A stretch of DNA of 64,000 nt from an uncultured Hyphomonadaceae bacterium (GCA_913058335.1 CAJXPX010000017.1:1-64000), one strand, 5' to 3'; shown: positions 17,935-27,441, counted from the stretch's first letter. Made by a program: numbers and translations. Notes: generated by a model not told the origin, from the letters alone.

Positions 17935-18765
17935 CTATGCTGCAGCAATGAGGCCATAGGGGTCAATGTTCTTTGATCTCAATGCCTCATGGACTTCAAA
18001 ATAACGTGTCGGCGTTCCAACGCTTAGGCGCTTTCGAGCGCTTTCCAAATCTTCTTCCATCAACGCCATAATGTCTTGTGAGTAAATTTTCGCCGCAGCA
18101 CGGCCCAAGGCTTCCCCTTGTCTGATGGCTGCAAGAACCGGAGCGCCTTTAGGAACAGATTTCTTAATTTCCAGTCCGGCCATATAGGCGATGAAGCGAG
18201 CCCCAATATTTTTATCCTGAGAATAGGTGAAGCCGAGAACGCAAGCCTCTCCTAATGCGTCACGGCTATATCCGGTGAAAACGTGTAGTAAATCATGCGT
18301 GTCGCGGAGCCGGTTTGCAAACCACATAAAGTCTTCAGACGCTTCAAATTTGTTTGTGGTTTCAAATTTGGCGTATTCATCTACCAGCCCTTGGGCCGTG
18401 AGGCCTTGGCTCTGCATAAAGTGCAAATAGGCACTTCCGACTGTGTTCGCCGGTAATTTTGCCAATTCAGCGTGATTATCAAGCAGAGGCGGGAGGTAGC
18501 GGCGTTCCTGAAAGCGGGCCTGGCCCTCGGGGGTCTCCAGAAATGCCTTAAAAACTTTAAACGGACGCGCACCGTTCAATGCTTTGATGATATGAAAGAC
18601 CTGAGTCGTATCTTCTTTATTCGCCATAAGGTTTCGAAAATGACGAAACGCTTTTAAGGGCTTCATACGATATTTTAATCGATTTTTGAGAGATATATCC
18701 TTCATATTGATAAATTTATCAACAAGGAGCGTAAAAGGCAAGTTCTCATATTGCATAGGCGTCAT
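17935..18765 (-). CDS. COQ4-family ubiquinone biosynthesis protein
   Basis: A 276-residue protein carrying the COQ4 hallmark HDLLHVFTGYSRDALGEA (HDxxH near residue 155), which binds a metal ion in the family. COQ4 proteins act in ubiquinone synthesis, and a decarboxylation/hydroxylation step at ring carbon 1 has been attributed to them. N-terminal residues 20-70 are basic and helical; the C-terminus has IKKSVPKGAPVLAAIRQGEA. There is no signal peptide. The gene lies 29 bp downstream of a GST gene on the same strand. Family assignment is good; the exact reaction in this organism is inferred. Confidence 0.85.
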   Translation of the reverse strand: MTPMQYENLPFTLLVDKFINMKDISLKNRLKYRMKPLKAFRHFRNLMANKEDTTQVFHIIKALNGARPFKVFKAFLETPEGQARFQERRYLPPLLDNHAELAKLPANTVGSAYLHFMQSQGLTAQGLVDEYAKFETTNKFEASEDFMWFANRLRDTHDLLHVFTGYSRDALGEACVLGFTYSQDKNIGARFIAYMAGLEIKKSVPKGAPVLAAIRQGEALGRAAAKIYSQDIMALMEEDLESARKRLSVGTPTRYFEVHEALRSKNIDPYGLIAAA

Positions 18766-18794
18766 GCTTTTGCAGATTTTCAGCGCTTGACTGT

Positions 18795-19427
18795 TTATGC
18801 CTGAGCTGACGGGCGTTTCGAAACTTTATTATGCCAGCTATGTAAGGCTTTAAATTCTTCGTCAGGTGAGGCTTTCACCCAGCGCGCAAAGTCGACACAC
18901 ACCAAGGCCGTGATATCCGCAAGTGTGAAATCATTCCCAGTCACGAAAGGCATCGTCTGCAAGCGATTGTCCAAATCTTCCCAAAATGTTTTAATTCGGA
19001 CACGCCCACGGTCAGCCAATTCCTGAATTTGAGGAATATTCTTTCGCCCTGTCATGGCTCGATCTTTCATATGCGGAGATGTATTTCGTAATATATCAGC
19101 AATCGCATGCAGACCTTCAAATTCTATGCGAGCGTTCCACTCCAGAACAGTTGCACGCGAAAATGCATCAGTTCCCATTAAAGGCGGTTCTGGATGGAGT
19201 TGATCGATGTAATAAGCAATGGCAAGGTTTTCCGTCAAAGACTTCCCGTCGTCTGTTACCAAGACGGGGACCGTTCGGCGGGGATTAATCGCGGCAAACT
19301 CATCCTTCATTTGTTCACCTTTGCCGAGGTCGACTTGCAGGCATTCATATTTGACGCCTTTCTCTGCGAGAAAAATGCGCGTTCGCCGTGGACTTGGAGC
19401 GCTTGAGCAATCATACAATGTCAGCAT
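18795..19427 (-). CDS. Glutathione S-transferase family protein
   Basis: A 210-residue cytosolic GST. The N-terminal thioredoxin-like domain starts MLTLYDCSSAPSPRRTRIFL, with Ser/Cys candidates for thiol activation near residues 7-12, and has the conserved NPRRTVPVLVTDDGKSLTEN (cis-Pro and the Glu/Ser glutathione-binding pair). The all-helical C-terminal domain contains the N-capping motif FTLADITALVCVDFARW. It conjugates or otherwise uses glutathione; the substrate is unknown. Divergent from the pirin gene, 26 bp apart, and upstream of the COQ4 gene. Confidence 0.85.
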   Translation of the reverse strand: MLTLYDCSSAPSPRRTRIFLAEKGVKYECLQVDLGKGEQMKDEFAAINPRRTVPVLVTDDGKSLTENLAIAYYIDQLHPEPPLMGTDAFSRATVLEWNARIEFEGLHAIADILRNTSPHMKDRAMTGRKNIPQIQELADRGRVRIKTFWEDLDNRLQTMPFVTGNDFTLADITALVCVDFARWVKASPDEEFKALHSWHNKVSKRPSAQA

Positions 19428-19453
19428 ATCTATTCCTTTGTCTTTAGGCTTTT

Positions 19454-20359
19454 ATGGCAGGCGAGCCTTCAATTCTCAAATCAATTTCTCCCCATATAAA
19501 AGATTTGGGTGGATTCTCGGTCAGGCGATCTATTCCGCAAGTTGGAATGAAGTCTATTGGCCCTTGGGTATTTTTCGATCACTTCGGGCCCGCAAATTTT
19601 CCGTCTGGCGAAGGTATAAACGTCCGTCCTCACCCGCATATAGGCCTTGCGACGGTGTCTTATCTTTTTGAGGGCGAGATTTACCATCGGGATAGTCTGG
19701 GGAGTGATATTCTGATTCATCCCGGGGCGATAAATCTAATGGTGGCGGGACGCGGGATTACGCACTCTGAACGCACTCGTAAGGAATTGAGAGCTAAAGG
19801 ATATAAACTTCATGGCCTTCAGCTCTGGCATGCCCTTCCTGAAAAAGACGAGGAGATTGCTCCGGCTTTTTATCACACACCTGCGAATGATATTCCTGAA
19901 ACACGGATCGACAATGTCAAAGTTCGGGTGATGATGGGAAGCGCTTACGGGCTCACATCTCCTGTCAAAACATTTTCTTCAATTCTGTATGTCGAGGCCG
20001 ATATGGAGGCAGGGTCAGAGCTTGAGATACCAAAGGCGGACGAAGTCGGTGTTTACGTGGTCAAAGGACAGGCTCTGATTGACGGACAGGACAGCCCTAT
20101 TTTTACAATGAGCGTTCTTTCATCTGAGGCAAGAATAATTACGGCGAAAACGAAAGTGCGTCTCGCAATCATTGGCGGAGCGACGCTGGGAAAACGTTAC
20201 ATTGACTGGAATTTTGTGTCTTCCCGGAAAGAGCGGATTGAAAAAGCAAAAGAAGATTGGAAACGAGGACGGTTTCAGACTATTCCCGGCGATAGCGAAG
20301 AATTTATTCCGCTTCCTAATGAAACAAACCCCCGTAAACCAAGTGGTAGAAATTTATGA
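19454..20359 (+). CDS. Pirin family cupin protein
   Basis: A 301-residue bicupin. The N-terminal cupin carries the pirin metal-binding pattern: RPHPHIGLATVSYLFEGE supplies two His and GRGITHSERT the third His and Glu, with HFGP before them. The C-terminal cupin starts around residue 150. Pirins bind iron; some act as quercetin dioxygenases and others modify enzyme activity, so the role here is open. Its stop overlaps the next start by four bases (ATGA at 20356-20359), showing coupling to the oxidoreductase gene. Confidence 0.88.
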   Translation: MAGEPSILKSISPHIKDLGGFSVRRSIPQVGMKSIGPWVFFDHFGPANFPSGEGINVRPHPHIGLATVSYLFEGEIYHRDSLGSDILIHPGAINLMVAGRGITHSERTRKELRAKGYKLHGLQLWHALPEKDEEIAPAFYHTPANDIPETRIDNVKVRVMMGSAYGLTSPVKTFSSILYVEADMEAGSELEIPKADEVGVYVVKGQALIDGQDSPIFTMSVLSSEARIITAKTKVRLAIIGGATLGKRYIDWNFVSSRKERIEKAKEDWKRGRFQTIPGDSEEFIPLPNETNPRKPSGRNL

Positions 20360-21468
20360 CGACTTATAAGCAAATGCTTTCAACGATTTCGGAAGATGCA
20401 TCACTGACGTTGGAGCTTGTTGAGAAAGATATGCCTAAACCTGCCGCAGACGAAATTGTTGTTCGTGTCGAAGCAACGCCGGTTAACCCGTCAGACCACG
20501 GAGTTATGTTTGGCGCGGCCGATCTTAGCGGCTGTAAGACGTTAGACGGTAAATTAGTGGCGCCCGTACCCAAAGAGGCTATGGGCCGTATGAAAGGCCG
20601 CTTAGGGCAAGCTCTCCCGGTTGGGAATGAAGGTGCTGGGCAGGTTGTAGCCGCCGGAGACAGCGACTACGCTCAATCTCTACTCGGAAAGACGGTCGCG
20701 GTTATGGGCGGCGGCATGTATGCAGAATATCGATGTCTAAAAGCCGCGATGGCGCTCCCCCTAAATGAGGGAGATACAGCAAAACAAGGGGCTTCCAGCT
20801 TTGTGAACCCTCTCACGGCCCTTAGCATGGTCGAAACCATGCGCATGGAAGGGCATTCTGCCTTGGTCCATACAGCTGCAGCGTCAAATTTAGGTCAAAT
20901 GCTAAACCGTATTTGTCAGGCAGACGGTGTAGATGTGGTCAATATTGTTCGCCGAGACGAGCAAGCGAAGCTATTAAATGACATGGGCGCGAAATACGTG
21001 ATCAATAGTAGCTCCGATAGCTTTATGAGTGACCTCACCAACGCTGTGGACGAAACGGGCGCAACTTTGGCCTTTGATGCGACCGGGGGAGGGACTTTGG
21101 CCTCAGACATCCTGACCGCGATGGAAATGGCTGCCGCACGCACGCCCGGAGCCTACAGTATTTACGGCTCGGTTCATCATAAACAGGTTTATCTTTATGG
21201 CAGTCTGGATATGAACGTCACAACCCTGACGCGGGGTTATGGCATGGCTTGGGGTGTTGGGGGATGGCTCTTGCCAAATTTCCTCGCTAAAGCTGGTAAG
21301 GACATAGGCGCGAAATTGCGCAAACGCGTTGCAGACGAGCTTACGACAACTTTTGCAAGTCATTATAGTCATGAAATTTCGTTGGAAGAGGCCTTGAGGT
21401 CAGACGTCGTGAAATCTTACAATGCCAAAAAAACCGGAGAGAAGTACTTAATTTTACCTCAAAAATGA
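20356..21468 (+). CDS. Medium-chain dehydrogenase/reductase, quinone-oxidoreductase-like
   Basis: A 370-residue MDR protein. The N-terminal catalytic domain shows VRVEATPVNPSDHGVMFG and GNEGAGQVVAAG; no structural-zinc Cys cluster is seen, which fits zinc-independent quinone oxidoreductase or enoyl reductase types. The nucleotide-binding domain begins SALVHTAAASNLGQMLNR. NAD(P)H-dependent reduction of a quinone or an activated alkene is likely. It overlaps the pirin gene by four bases and is followed by about 230 bp without genes. Confidence 0.82.
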   Translation: MTTYKQMLSTISEDASLTLELVEKDMPKPAADEIVVRVEATPVNPSDHGVMFGAADLSGCKTLDGKLVAPVPKEAMGRMKGRLGQALPVGNEGAGQVVAAGDSDYAQSLLGKTVAVMGGGMYAEYRCLKAAMALPLNEGDTAKQGASSFVNPLTALSMVETMRMEGHSALVHTAAASNLGQMLNRICQADGVDVVNIVRRDEQAKLLNDMGAKYVINSSSDSFMSDLTNAVDETGATLAFDATGGGTLASDILTAMEMAAARTPGAYSIYGSVHHKQVYLYGSLDMNVTTLTRGYGMAWGVGGWLLPNFLAKAGKDIGAKLRKRVADELTTTFASHYSHEISLEEALRSDVVKSYNAKKTGEKYLILPQK

Positions 21469-21700
21469 AAGGCTAATTTTCAAATAGGGTAGGTAAGGAA
21501 GGTTTTGGGAGCTTTCGCAACGGGCTGCTACTATACGTTTTTGACGGTATTAAAACTCTATAACTTATTGATATAACTCCTATTTAATCCCGCTGTAATT
21601 CATTGGAAATGTTAACGTTAAACTTTTGCAATGCTTGGCGGGAACTAAATAGCCCTTCAAGCGTCTATCTCTTAGTTGGAATATTCAACGGGAGCTGGGA

Positions 21701-21976
21701 ATGAAAAAATTAGTGAAAAATGTAACGACTCATACTGCACAGGTAAATGAGTTAGCCATAGCGGCAAATGATATTGAGCCGGTTTATAATAAAACCGCCA
21801 AAGTGAATGAATTCTCGGAGAGCGCTAGAAAGCGGGTCGCCGATTTGGAATGGCAAATCCAGTTTACGCAAATTCAGCTCAATCGGTGGCACGCTCTGGA
21901 AAATGGAAGTTGGAAGTCTCTCAAGGCGTTGCAAAAAGCCGCCAAATCGGAACTTAACTCCCTCATCTTGCAGTAA
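21701..21976 (+). CDS. Small helical protein of unknown function
   Basis: A 91-residue soluble protein starting MKKLVKNVTTHTAQVNELAI with GGGAGCTGGGA upstream as a ribosome-binding site. Composition and heptad spacing suggest a long helix or coiled coil (ARKRVADLEWQIQFTQIQLN). No signal peptide, no Cys. Translation of this strand looks genuine because of the good RBS, but no family is recognised. It is convergent with the VOC gene, 5 bp apart. Confidence 0.5.
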   Translation: MKKLVKNVTTHTAQVNELAIAANDIEPVYNKTAKVNEFSESARKRVADLEWQIQFTQIQLNRWHALENGSWKSLKALQKAAKSELNSLILQ

Positions 21977-21981
21977 TAATT

Positions 21982-22404
21982 CTACGAAGCAAAGACTTGT
22001 GAAGAATTTTTAAAGCTCTTAAATTCAAGAGCATTACCGCTGGGATCAAGAAAGAACATTGTTGCTTGTTCCCCTGCCTGTCCGGCAAAACGGATATAGG
22101 GTTTTATGATGAAGTCTGTGCCGGACTTTATCAAGCGATCACGTAAATCATGCCATATTTGCCATTCTAATACCGCTCCGAAATGCCGAACAGGAACGTC
22201 TTTTCCGTCAACTTTATTCGTGAGTTCTTTGCCGTGAAAGGCGTCTTCTCTAACGTGGAAAGAGACTTGGTGACCGAAAAAATCGAAATCAATCCACGTG
22301 TCGGCTTCGCGACCTTGCTCACATTTTAAAATGTCGCGGTAAAACTCGCGCGTTATTTCTTTATTTTTAACCGGATAGGCAAGATGGAAAATAGTGGTGG
22401 ACAT
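21982..22404 (-). CDS. VOC (glyoxalase/dioxygenase) superfamily protein
   Basis: A 140-residue single-module pair of beta-alpha-beta-beta-beta units. It begins MSTTIFHLAYPVKNKEITRE, with the first candidate metal ligand His near residue 7, and contains DFDFFGHQVSFHV and FLDPSGNALEFKSF, the latter typical of the final metal-binding Glu strand. Enzymes of this fold include glyoxalase I, extradiol dioxygenases and resistance proteins; the substrate is not evident. Its start overlaps the stop of the GST gene upstream, so both are made from one message, which hints at a glutathione-linked detoxification role. Confidence 0.8.
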   Translation of the reverse strand: MSTTIFHLAYPVKNKEITREFYRDILKCEQGREADTWIDFDFFGHQVSFHVREDAFHGKELTNKVDGKDVPVRHFGAVLEWQIWHDLRDRLIKSGTDFIIKPYIRFAGQAGEQATMFFLDPSGNALEFKSFKNSSQVFAS

Positions 22405-23039
22405 CAGGTGCCTTTCGGCCCGTAAGCGTAGTCTCCGCCCTTTTCCAGAGCTCGCAAATAAGCCGGACGCTTATGAATTTTCTCTACATAATCATTACAA
22501 GCTTCATACTCAATCAGACGGCCGCGCGCCTTGGCAGCTTCGAGCGGGAAGATCATTTGGATATCTGCGCCCGTTAAATGGTCCCCGGCAAAATATTCAT
22601 TTCGGGTGAGCGCGTATTCACAATAATCAAGGATGCCTTTTATTTCGCCGACAATAAGCGGTTGAAGCGGCGCGGCAGCATCACCGAGATAGCTCGTATA
22701 AAGGGCGAGGAGAAATGGTAGCATGGCCGAGCCCTCGGCAAAATGCAGGAAATGAACATAATCCACATACTCTGCCGATTCCTTGTCAGGACGCAGAGAG
22801 CCATCACTATATTTATCAAGTAGATAAACTATAATTGCGCCCGTTTCGGCAATCACTTTATTGCCGTCTTCTATAACCGGGCTTTTACCTAATTGATGGA
22901 CGGCTTTAAGTTCGTCGGGGGCGCGATTTGTTTCCGGATTACGCGCATAATGTTTAATTTTGTATTCGACCTCTAACTCTTCCAGCAGCCATAAAATACG
23001 CTGCGAACGAGAATGGTTAAGATGGTGAACAATGATCAT
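22404..23039 (-). CDS. Glutathione S-transferase family protein
   Basis: A 211-residue GST with thioredoxin-like N-terminus MIIVHHLNHSRSQRILWLLE (Ser near residue 10 as possible thiol-activating residue) and KSPVIEDGNKVIAETGAII, which holds the cis-Pro and glutathione gamma-glutamyl contact. The C-terminal helical domain carries LTGADIQMIFPLEAAK in the N-capping position. It is the second GST of the window and differs clearly from the one at 18795. It is coupled by overlap to the downstream VOC gene. Confidence 0.85.
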   Translation of the reverse strand: MIIVHHLNHSRSQRILWLLEELEVEYKIKHYARNPETNRAPDELKAVHQLGKSPVIEDGNKVIAETGAIIVYLLDKYSDGSLRPDKESAEYVDYVHFLHFAEGSAMLPFLLALYTSYLGDAAAPLQPLIVGEIKGILDYCEYALTRNEYFAGDHLTGADIQMIFPLEAAKARGRLIEYEACNDYVEKIHKRPAYLRALEKGGDYAYGPKGT

Positions 23040-23066
23040 GCCTCTATATGCTCATTGAAACAGGCG

Positions 23067-23579
23067 CTAGGCAAGTACCTTTTTAATCCCGTCTGAGCCT
23101 CTAAACTGTAATGAGACGATTTTGCTATCAATTACGACATCCACATTATTGATCTGATTGCGAACAAATTTGCGCATCATTTCTGCTTTTACGGAAAGCG
23201 TTCCGAGCGGCAGATTTATTGTACCTTGTTGATAAGCCAAGACATTCCCGCGATCCAGTTCTGCGCCGACGATCTCTAATGGTACGAGCTCGCCATCTTG
23301 ATAGAGCGAAAAAGTCTCTTGCGTATAAAGCGCAAGTTGGGCTCTTTCTTTTAAAGCCGAAAGGTTAGGGGAATCGATGAGGCCTTCAGTGGCCAGCGCT
23401 GTTTCTGTATCGTGGACGTGAAAACTATGAATGACCTCGACACGGCCCGTTTCCGAGTTGATATCAATGTGTGTTGTTGTGGTTGTCAGGCGGTGCCCAT
23501 ATACAGGAGAGGCCGCGCTCATTAAATACAAGCCGGCCGCGCCCGCTAGGGCGCGTCTTCGATTAAGATGTATATCCAT
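23067..23579 (-). CDS. DUF6702-like exported protein, partner of the M1 peptidase
   Basis: A 170-residue protein with an RRR-containing N-terminal export signal (MDIHLNRRRALAGAAGLYLM, cleavage near VYGHRL); a Tat-like signal is possible but the motif is incomplete. The mature part HRLTTTTTHIDINSETGRVE followed by SFHVHDTETAL resembles DUF6702 proteins, which I recall next to M1 peptidases in other bacteria. Here it starts 9 bp after the M1 gene stop on the same strand. The family has no assigned function; assisting or being processed by the peptidase is speculation. Confidence 0.6.
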   Translation of the reverse strand: MDIHLNRRRALAGAAGLYLMSAASPVYGHRLTTTTTHIDINSETGRVEVIHSFHVHDTETALATEGLIDSPNLSALKERAQLALYTQETFSLYQDGELVPLEIVGAELDRGNVLAYQQGTINLPLGTLSVKAEMMRKFVRNQINNVDVVIDSKIVSLQFRGSDGIKKVLA

Positions 23580-23588
23580 TAACCGGAC

Positions 23589-26222
23589 TTACTTTCCGCC
23601 TAACATTCTTTCGAGTGTTTTGCGCAAAGTAGATTTCTGCTCTTCAGACCGGTCTTTTTCCTGAACCTCTTCATCAGCGAGCTCAAGGTTTTTGGCGGAC
23701 GTTTTGTCCTCAGCTTCATCTGTAGGCTCAACAGTTTCCATAGGCAGGTCTTTGCTTTCGCCGTCCTCGGATTTTGCTTCATCCGGATTACCTTTCAGCT
23801 CGACAAGCATATCGGCCATCATCGACGAAGCTTTATAGTCCGATTTGTACATCTCAATACGGCTCTGGGTGACGGATTGCGGAAAGCTATTATTTCCGTA
23901 ATCGGCATCTGCAGTCTGATGCTGCGCATCCAGTTCAATCGAAGTAATTTTCCGGTCCCGAACAATCAGTTTCGTTACACTTTTCGCATCACGTCTCCAA
24001 ATTTCAGCGGGAACCATGATTTCTTCCGTATCGCCGTCTTCATAAGTAATAGTCAGGGGCAAGGGAGAAATTAAGCCGCCAATATTTTTGAAATCTACAA
24101 AGTAATAATAATCATTATCCTCAAGGGCGCGGTCATAAACTTCTCTTTCCCAATCTTTCAGGCCTTCCATAAAGGATTTGAAAGAGTTGCGGTCTTTGTT
24201 TGTGACTTCGAACCGGTCATTTTCATTGTAGAAATCCTCCAGCTCTTGGTAACGGCTGACGCGCGTTTCAATGCCTTCGTCCCGATTGCGTCGCTGCGTA
24301 ATCGTTTCAGGGGTATTGGCGTTATATTCGTCCCGTTCCATATCTTTTTCAATTTCAGGATCTTGAGAGGAAATTTGGTATTGGCGTACATCTGTTAGCG
24401 CAATGTCAACGTGGTCTGTCCCAAAGAACCATCCGCGCCAGAACCAGTCCAGATCAACGGCAGACGCGTCTTCCATTGTGCGGAAGAAGTCCGCCGGGGT
24501 AGGGCGCTTAAACTTCCAACGGGTCGCATATTCGCGGAAAGCGAAGTCGAATAGTTCGCGTCCCATCACGGTTTCACGTAGTACCATAAGCGCTGTCGCC
24601 GGTTTTGAATAGGCGTTGGGGCCAAACTGCAATACTGAATCAGACTGAGTCATGATCGGCACTTGATTAGAACTTGTCATATACCGGGAGATATCGTCCA
24701 TTGGGTTATTTGATCCATAGCGGCTAATCGGAAAGTTTTCTTCCCACTCATATTCTGCCTGATATTCCAAAAAGGTGTTAAGTCCTTCATCCATCCAAGT
24801 CCAACGACGCTCATCTGAATTGACAGTCATGGGGAAATAAATGTGTCCGATTTCGTGAATGATAACGCCGATAAGGCCGTATTTTATATTTCGGGAGTAG
24901 GTGACTTCGCCGGTTTCCTCATCCTCTGACGGACGGTATCCGTTAAAGGTTATCATAGGATACTCCATGCCGCCGCGTTCCCAAGAGTTTACAGATTGGG
25001 CAATAGGATAAGGGTAATTAAAAGCAAACTTGTTGTAGACATCCATGGTGTGAACGACGGCCTGTGTCGAATATTTCGACCAAACTGGATCGGCTTCCTT
25101 GGGAAAGAAACTCATGGCGGTCACGGTGGGGTTGGCCTCATCGTCTTGTTCAAACAACATCGCGTCCCAGATATATTTGCGGGAACTGGACCAGGCAAAA
25201 TCTCGGACATTTTCCGCTCTGAATTTCCAGGTTTTTGTCCCTTCGGCTTTGGTTTTTTCGTTCTCCTCAGCCTCTTCCGGTGTCACAATGTAAATCGGTT
25301 CTTCCGTGCTTGCATCTGCAAGGCGGCGACGTTGTTCTGCGCTCAAAACGTCGCGAGGATTTTGCAAAACGCCGGTAGAGGCAACAATATGATCTGAAGG
25401 CACAGTTAGATTAACATCGTAGTTACCGAATTCGAGCGTAAATTCTCCTCTGCCCAAAAACTGTTTATTTTGCCACCCTGTGTAATCAGTATAGGCCGCA
25501 AGACGGGGAAACCACTGCGCCATACCGAAAATATAATTTTCGTCTTCCTCAAAATATTCATATCCGCCGCGACCGCCGACAGCGACTTCGTCAATAATGT
25601 TGTGATCCCAATCGATATTGATGATTCTGCGTTCTTCGGGCTGAAGTGGTTTTTCAAGATCAATCCGCATCATGGAGTCGTTGATGGTGTAGTCTAGGTC
25701 ATTGCCGTTTTCATCGGTAACGGCCTTAAATTCAAATCCGTATTCCCGGTCTTCATTGGCTTGGCTGTAGCGCAAACTAGAAAAGCTGACACGATCTTGT
25801 TTGGATGCTCCATCGCCGCGGCTTGATCCTGCGGCCGCCGCGGTAGAGCTTTCACGGGCCAGACTTCCATCTTTGAATCGGTTCTGATCCAGAGCGACCC
25901 AAATATAATTCAGAGGGTCTGGGGAATTGTTGATGTAGTCAATTGTCGACTCAGCGCTGATCCGGCGCTCACCTTCGTCCAAAACAACATCAATTTTATA
26001 ATTGGCTTGCTGTTGCCAATAGGCGGGGCCAGGCGCACCAGCGGCGTTTCGGAAAATGTTTGGAGTCGGCAATTCTGTCCCGAGTTGCCGAAATTTAGCC
26101 ACTTGGTCCGTTGCACTTCCGGCGGGGCCGTCTGCAAACGCCTCAGTTCCAAGTACCAAGGCTCCCATCGCGCCGGCCACAGAGAGAAGACTGAAGCGAA
26201 GCGAGGTGCTGAGTTTAGGCAT
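23589..26222 (-). CDS. Exported M1 family (aminopeptidase N-like) metallopeptidase
   Basis: An 877-residue zinc aminopeptidase-like enzyme with a signal peptide ending near TEAFADG. The gluzincin site is complete: VIIHEIGHIYFPM (HEXXH near residue 455) and, 18 residues on, WMDEGLNTFLEY with the third ligand Glu. The exopeptidase loop region reads WERGGMEYPMITFNG, an M1 GGMEYP-type motif. The last 70 residues are acidic, low-complexity (KSEDGESKDLPMETVEPTDE). Such proteins trim peptides in the periplasm or at the surface. The gene forms a unit with the DUF6702-like gene downstream. Confidence 0.9.
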   Translation of the reverse strand: MPKLSTSLRFSLLSVAGAMGALVLGTEAFADGPAGSATDQVAKFRQLGTELPTPNIFRNAAGAPGPAYWQQQANYKIDVVLDEGERRISAESTIDYINNSPDPLNYIWVALDQNRFKDGSLARESSTAAAAGSSRGDGASKQDRVSFSSLRYSQANEDREYGFEFKAVTDENGNDLDYTINDSMMRIDLEKPLQPEERRIINIDWDHNIIDEVAVGGRGGYEYFEEDENYIFGMAQWFPRLAAYTDYTGWQNKQFLGRGEFTLEFGNYDVNLTVPSDHIVASTGVLQNPRDVLSAEQRRRLADASTEEPIYIVTPEEAEENEKTKAEGTKTWKFRAENVRDFAWSSSRKYIWDAMLFEQDDEANPTVTAMSFFPKEADPVWSKYSTQAVVHTMDVYNKFAFNYPYPIAQSVNSWERGGMEYPMITFNGYRPSEDEETGEVTYSRNIKYGLIGVIIHEIGHIYFPMTVNSDERRWTWMDEGLNTFLEYQAEYEWEENFPISRYGSNNPMDDISRYMTSSNQVPIMTQSDSVLQFGPNAYSKPATALMVLRETVMGRELFDFAFREYATRWKFKRPTPADFFRTMEDASAVDLDWFWRGWFFGTDHVDIALTDVRQYQISSQDPEIEKDMERDEYNANTPETITQRRNRDEGIETRVSRYQELEDFYNENDRFEVTNKDRNSFKSFMEGLKDWEREVYDRALEDNDYYYFVDFKNIGGLISPLPLTITYEDGDTEEIMVPAEIWRRDAKSVTKLIVRDRKITSIELDAQHQTADADYGNNSFPQSVTQSRIEMYKSDYKASSMMADMLVELKGNPDEAKSEDGESKDLPMETVEPTDEAEDKTSAKNLELADEEVQEKDRSEEQKSTLRKTLERMLGGK

Positions 26223-26335
26223 AATAGAGTCCGTCGTTAAATTATTTGTGGGAAGCTAAGCCCATTAGAAAGGGAAGTCCTACCAATTTCCCGTAGATAG
26301 GGAAAAATTGTTTCCGAATTAAAGTGAAAAAAGCA

Positions 26336-27400
26336 TCAATTCTCGTGACTTGTAATAGCATACCTCACTTTAAAGCCGTGTATAGCATCTGATAATGCGA
26401 GGAGAGGATGTTTTCTTCGAAAGATGTGACGCCCCAGAATTTCGGCGTTTTGTTCCATAGATCCGGATGTTTGACTCTCAAGCCTCTCCACTGTTTTAAC
26501 AATGACGGCGATTAGGTTATATTTTTCTAGAACAAGCCGTCTCGCCTCCATGATAGCAGGAAGACGTTTTTCATACTCTCCGTTTGTTATGGCGTTTCTT
26601 ATAATCCTCTCAGCTTCGTCCATTTTGAAAATGTCGATAGCTATGGCTGCTTCCGCAGGGAAAATTGACGCATATTCGGGGTCGCCATAGTAAAAGGGAA
26701 GGCAATTGGCGAGCCAGGCATCTGACAGCTTTTCCGTCCAATGTCCGGCCGCGTGATGGTTCTCGATCGCAAGTGTGTAACGATATTCATCCATCGCCTC
26801 GTCTTTGCGGTCTATGGGGTTTATTCCGCGTCCATACACGTCAAATATATCGCCCAGCCGTTCTTTCATTTCCATTGTGAAATTATAGCGCTGGGAATGT
26901 ACCGTATGAGACATTTGTTTATTACTACAAACGGTAGAAAGTATTTTTGTTTTCGGCAAAGGGCCGCGGGCGGCGAATTCATCATAGCTAATATAGTCTC
27001 CAGGCTGTCCACCTAATGGACGACCGTAAAACCAACGTAGAGGCGGCGTTTCAAAAATCTGATGAGAATGTTTCATCACGTCAGCAGGTTTTACGCTAAG
27101 AACATGTCCGTATTGCTTGAGGTAATTCGGGCCTTCCACTCGAATGGAGGCTGGTTCCGTCGTAATAAAAAGGGTTTTATCTTTGGGGCAGGCTAAGGGC
27201 TCGATCCGATTTACCTGCCTATCATCAGGCAGCATTGGCAAGCCTTCATAGACAACCAACCAATCATAGTCTCTGGCGTCCATATCAAAGGTAAAAATGC
27301 AATCTCCCCAGCGTTGTCCCGTGCCGGGGAGGAGCGATGTCCAAAGCTGCGGATCTTGCTCCGCATGCGTTTTGGCCATAAATTTTATATTTATCGTCAT
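26336..27400 (-). CDS. Glycosyltransferase family 10 (alpha-1,3-fucosyltransferase-like)
   Basis: A 354-residue GT-B protein. The C-terminal half contains the GT10 donor-binding signature: YRYTLAIENHHAAGHWTEKL and DAWLANCLPFYYGDPEYASI, with the usual K in the EKL step. Family members move fucose from GDP-fucose to GlcNAc or Glc on surface glycans or LPS. No signal peptide or membrane segment, so it probably works at the cytosolic face. No GDP-fucose synthesis genes and no glycan cluster are in the window. It stands alone between two peptidase genes, which suggests separate acquisition. Confidence 0.8.
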   Translation of the reverse strand: MTINIKFMAKTHAEQDPQLWTSLLPGTGQRWGDCIFTFDMDARDYDWLVVYEGLPMLPDDRQVNRIEPLACPKDKTLFITTEPASIRVEGPNYLKQYGHVLSVKPADVMKHSHQIFETPPLRWFYGRPLGGQPGDYISYDEFAARGPLPKTKILSTVCSNKQMSHTVHSQRYNFTMEMKERLGDIFDVYGRGINPIDRKDEAMDEYRYTLAIENHHAAGHWTEKLSDAWLANCLPFYYGDPEYASIFPAEAAIAIDIFKMDEAERIIRNAITNGEYEKRLPAIMEARRLVLEKYNLIAVIVKTVERLESQTSGSMEQNAEILGRHIFRRKHPLLALSDAIHGFKVRYAITSHEN

Positions 27401-27441
27401 AAGCTTAGAGACGAAACTTTATAGGTTTAGGGTGCCATGAT

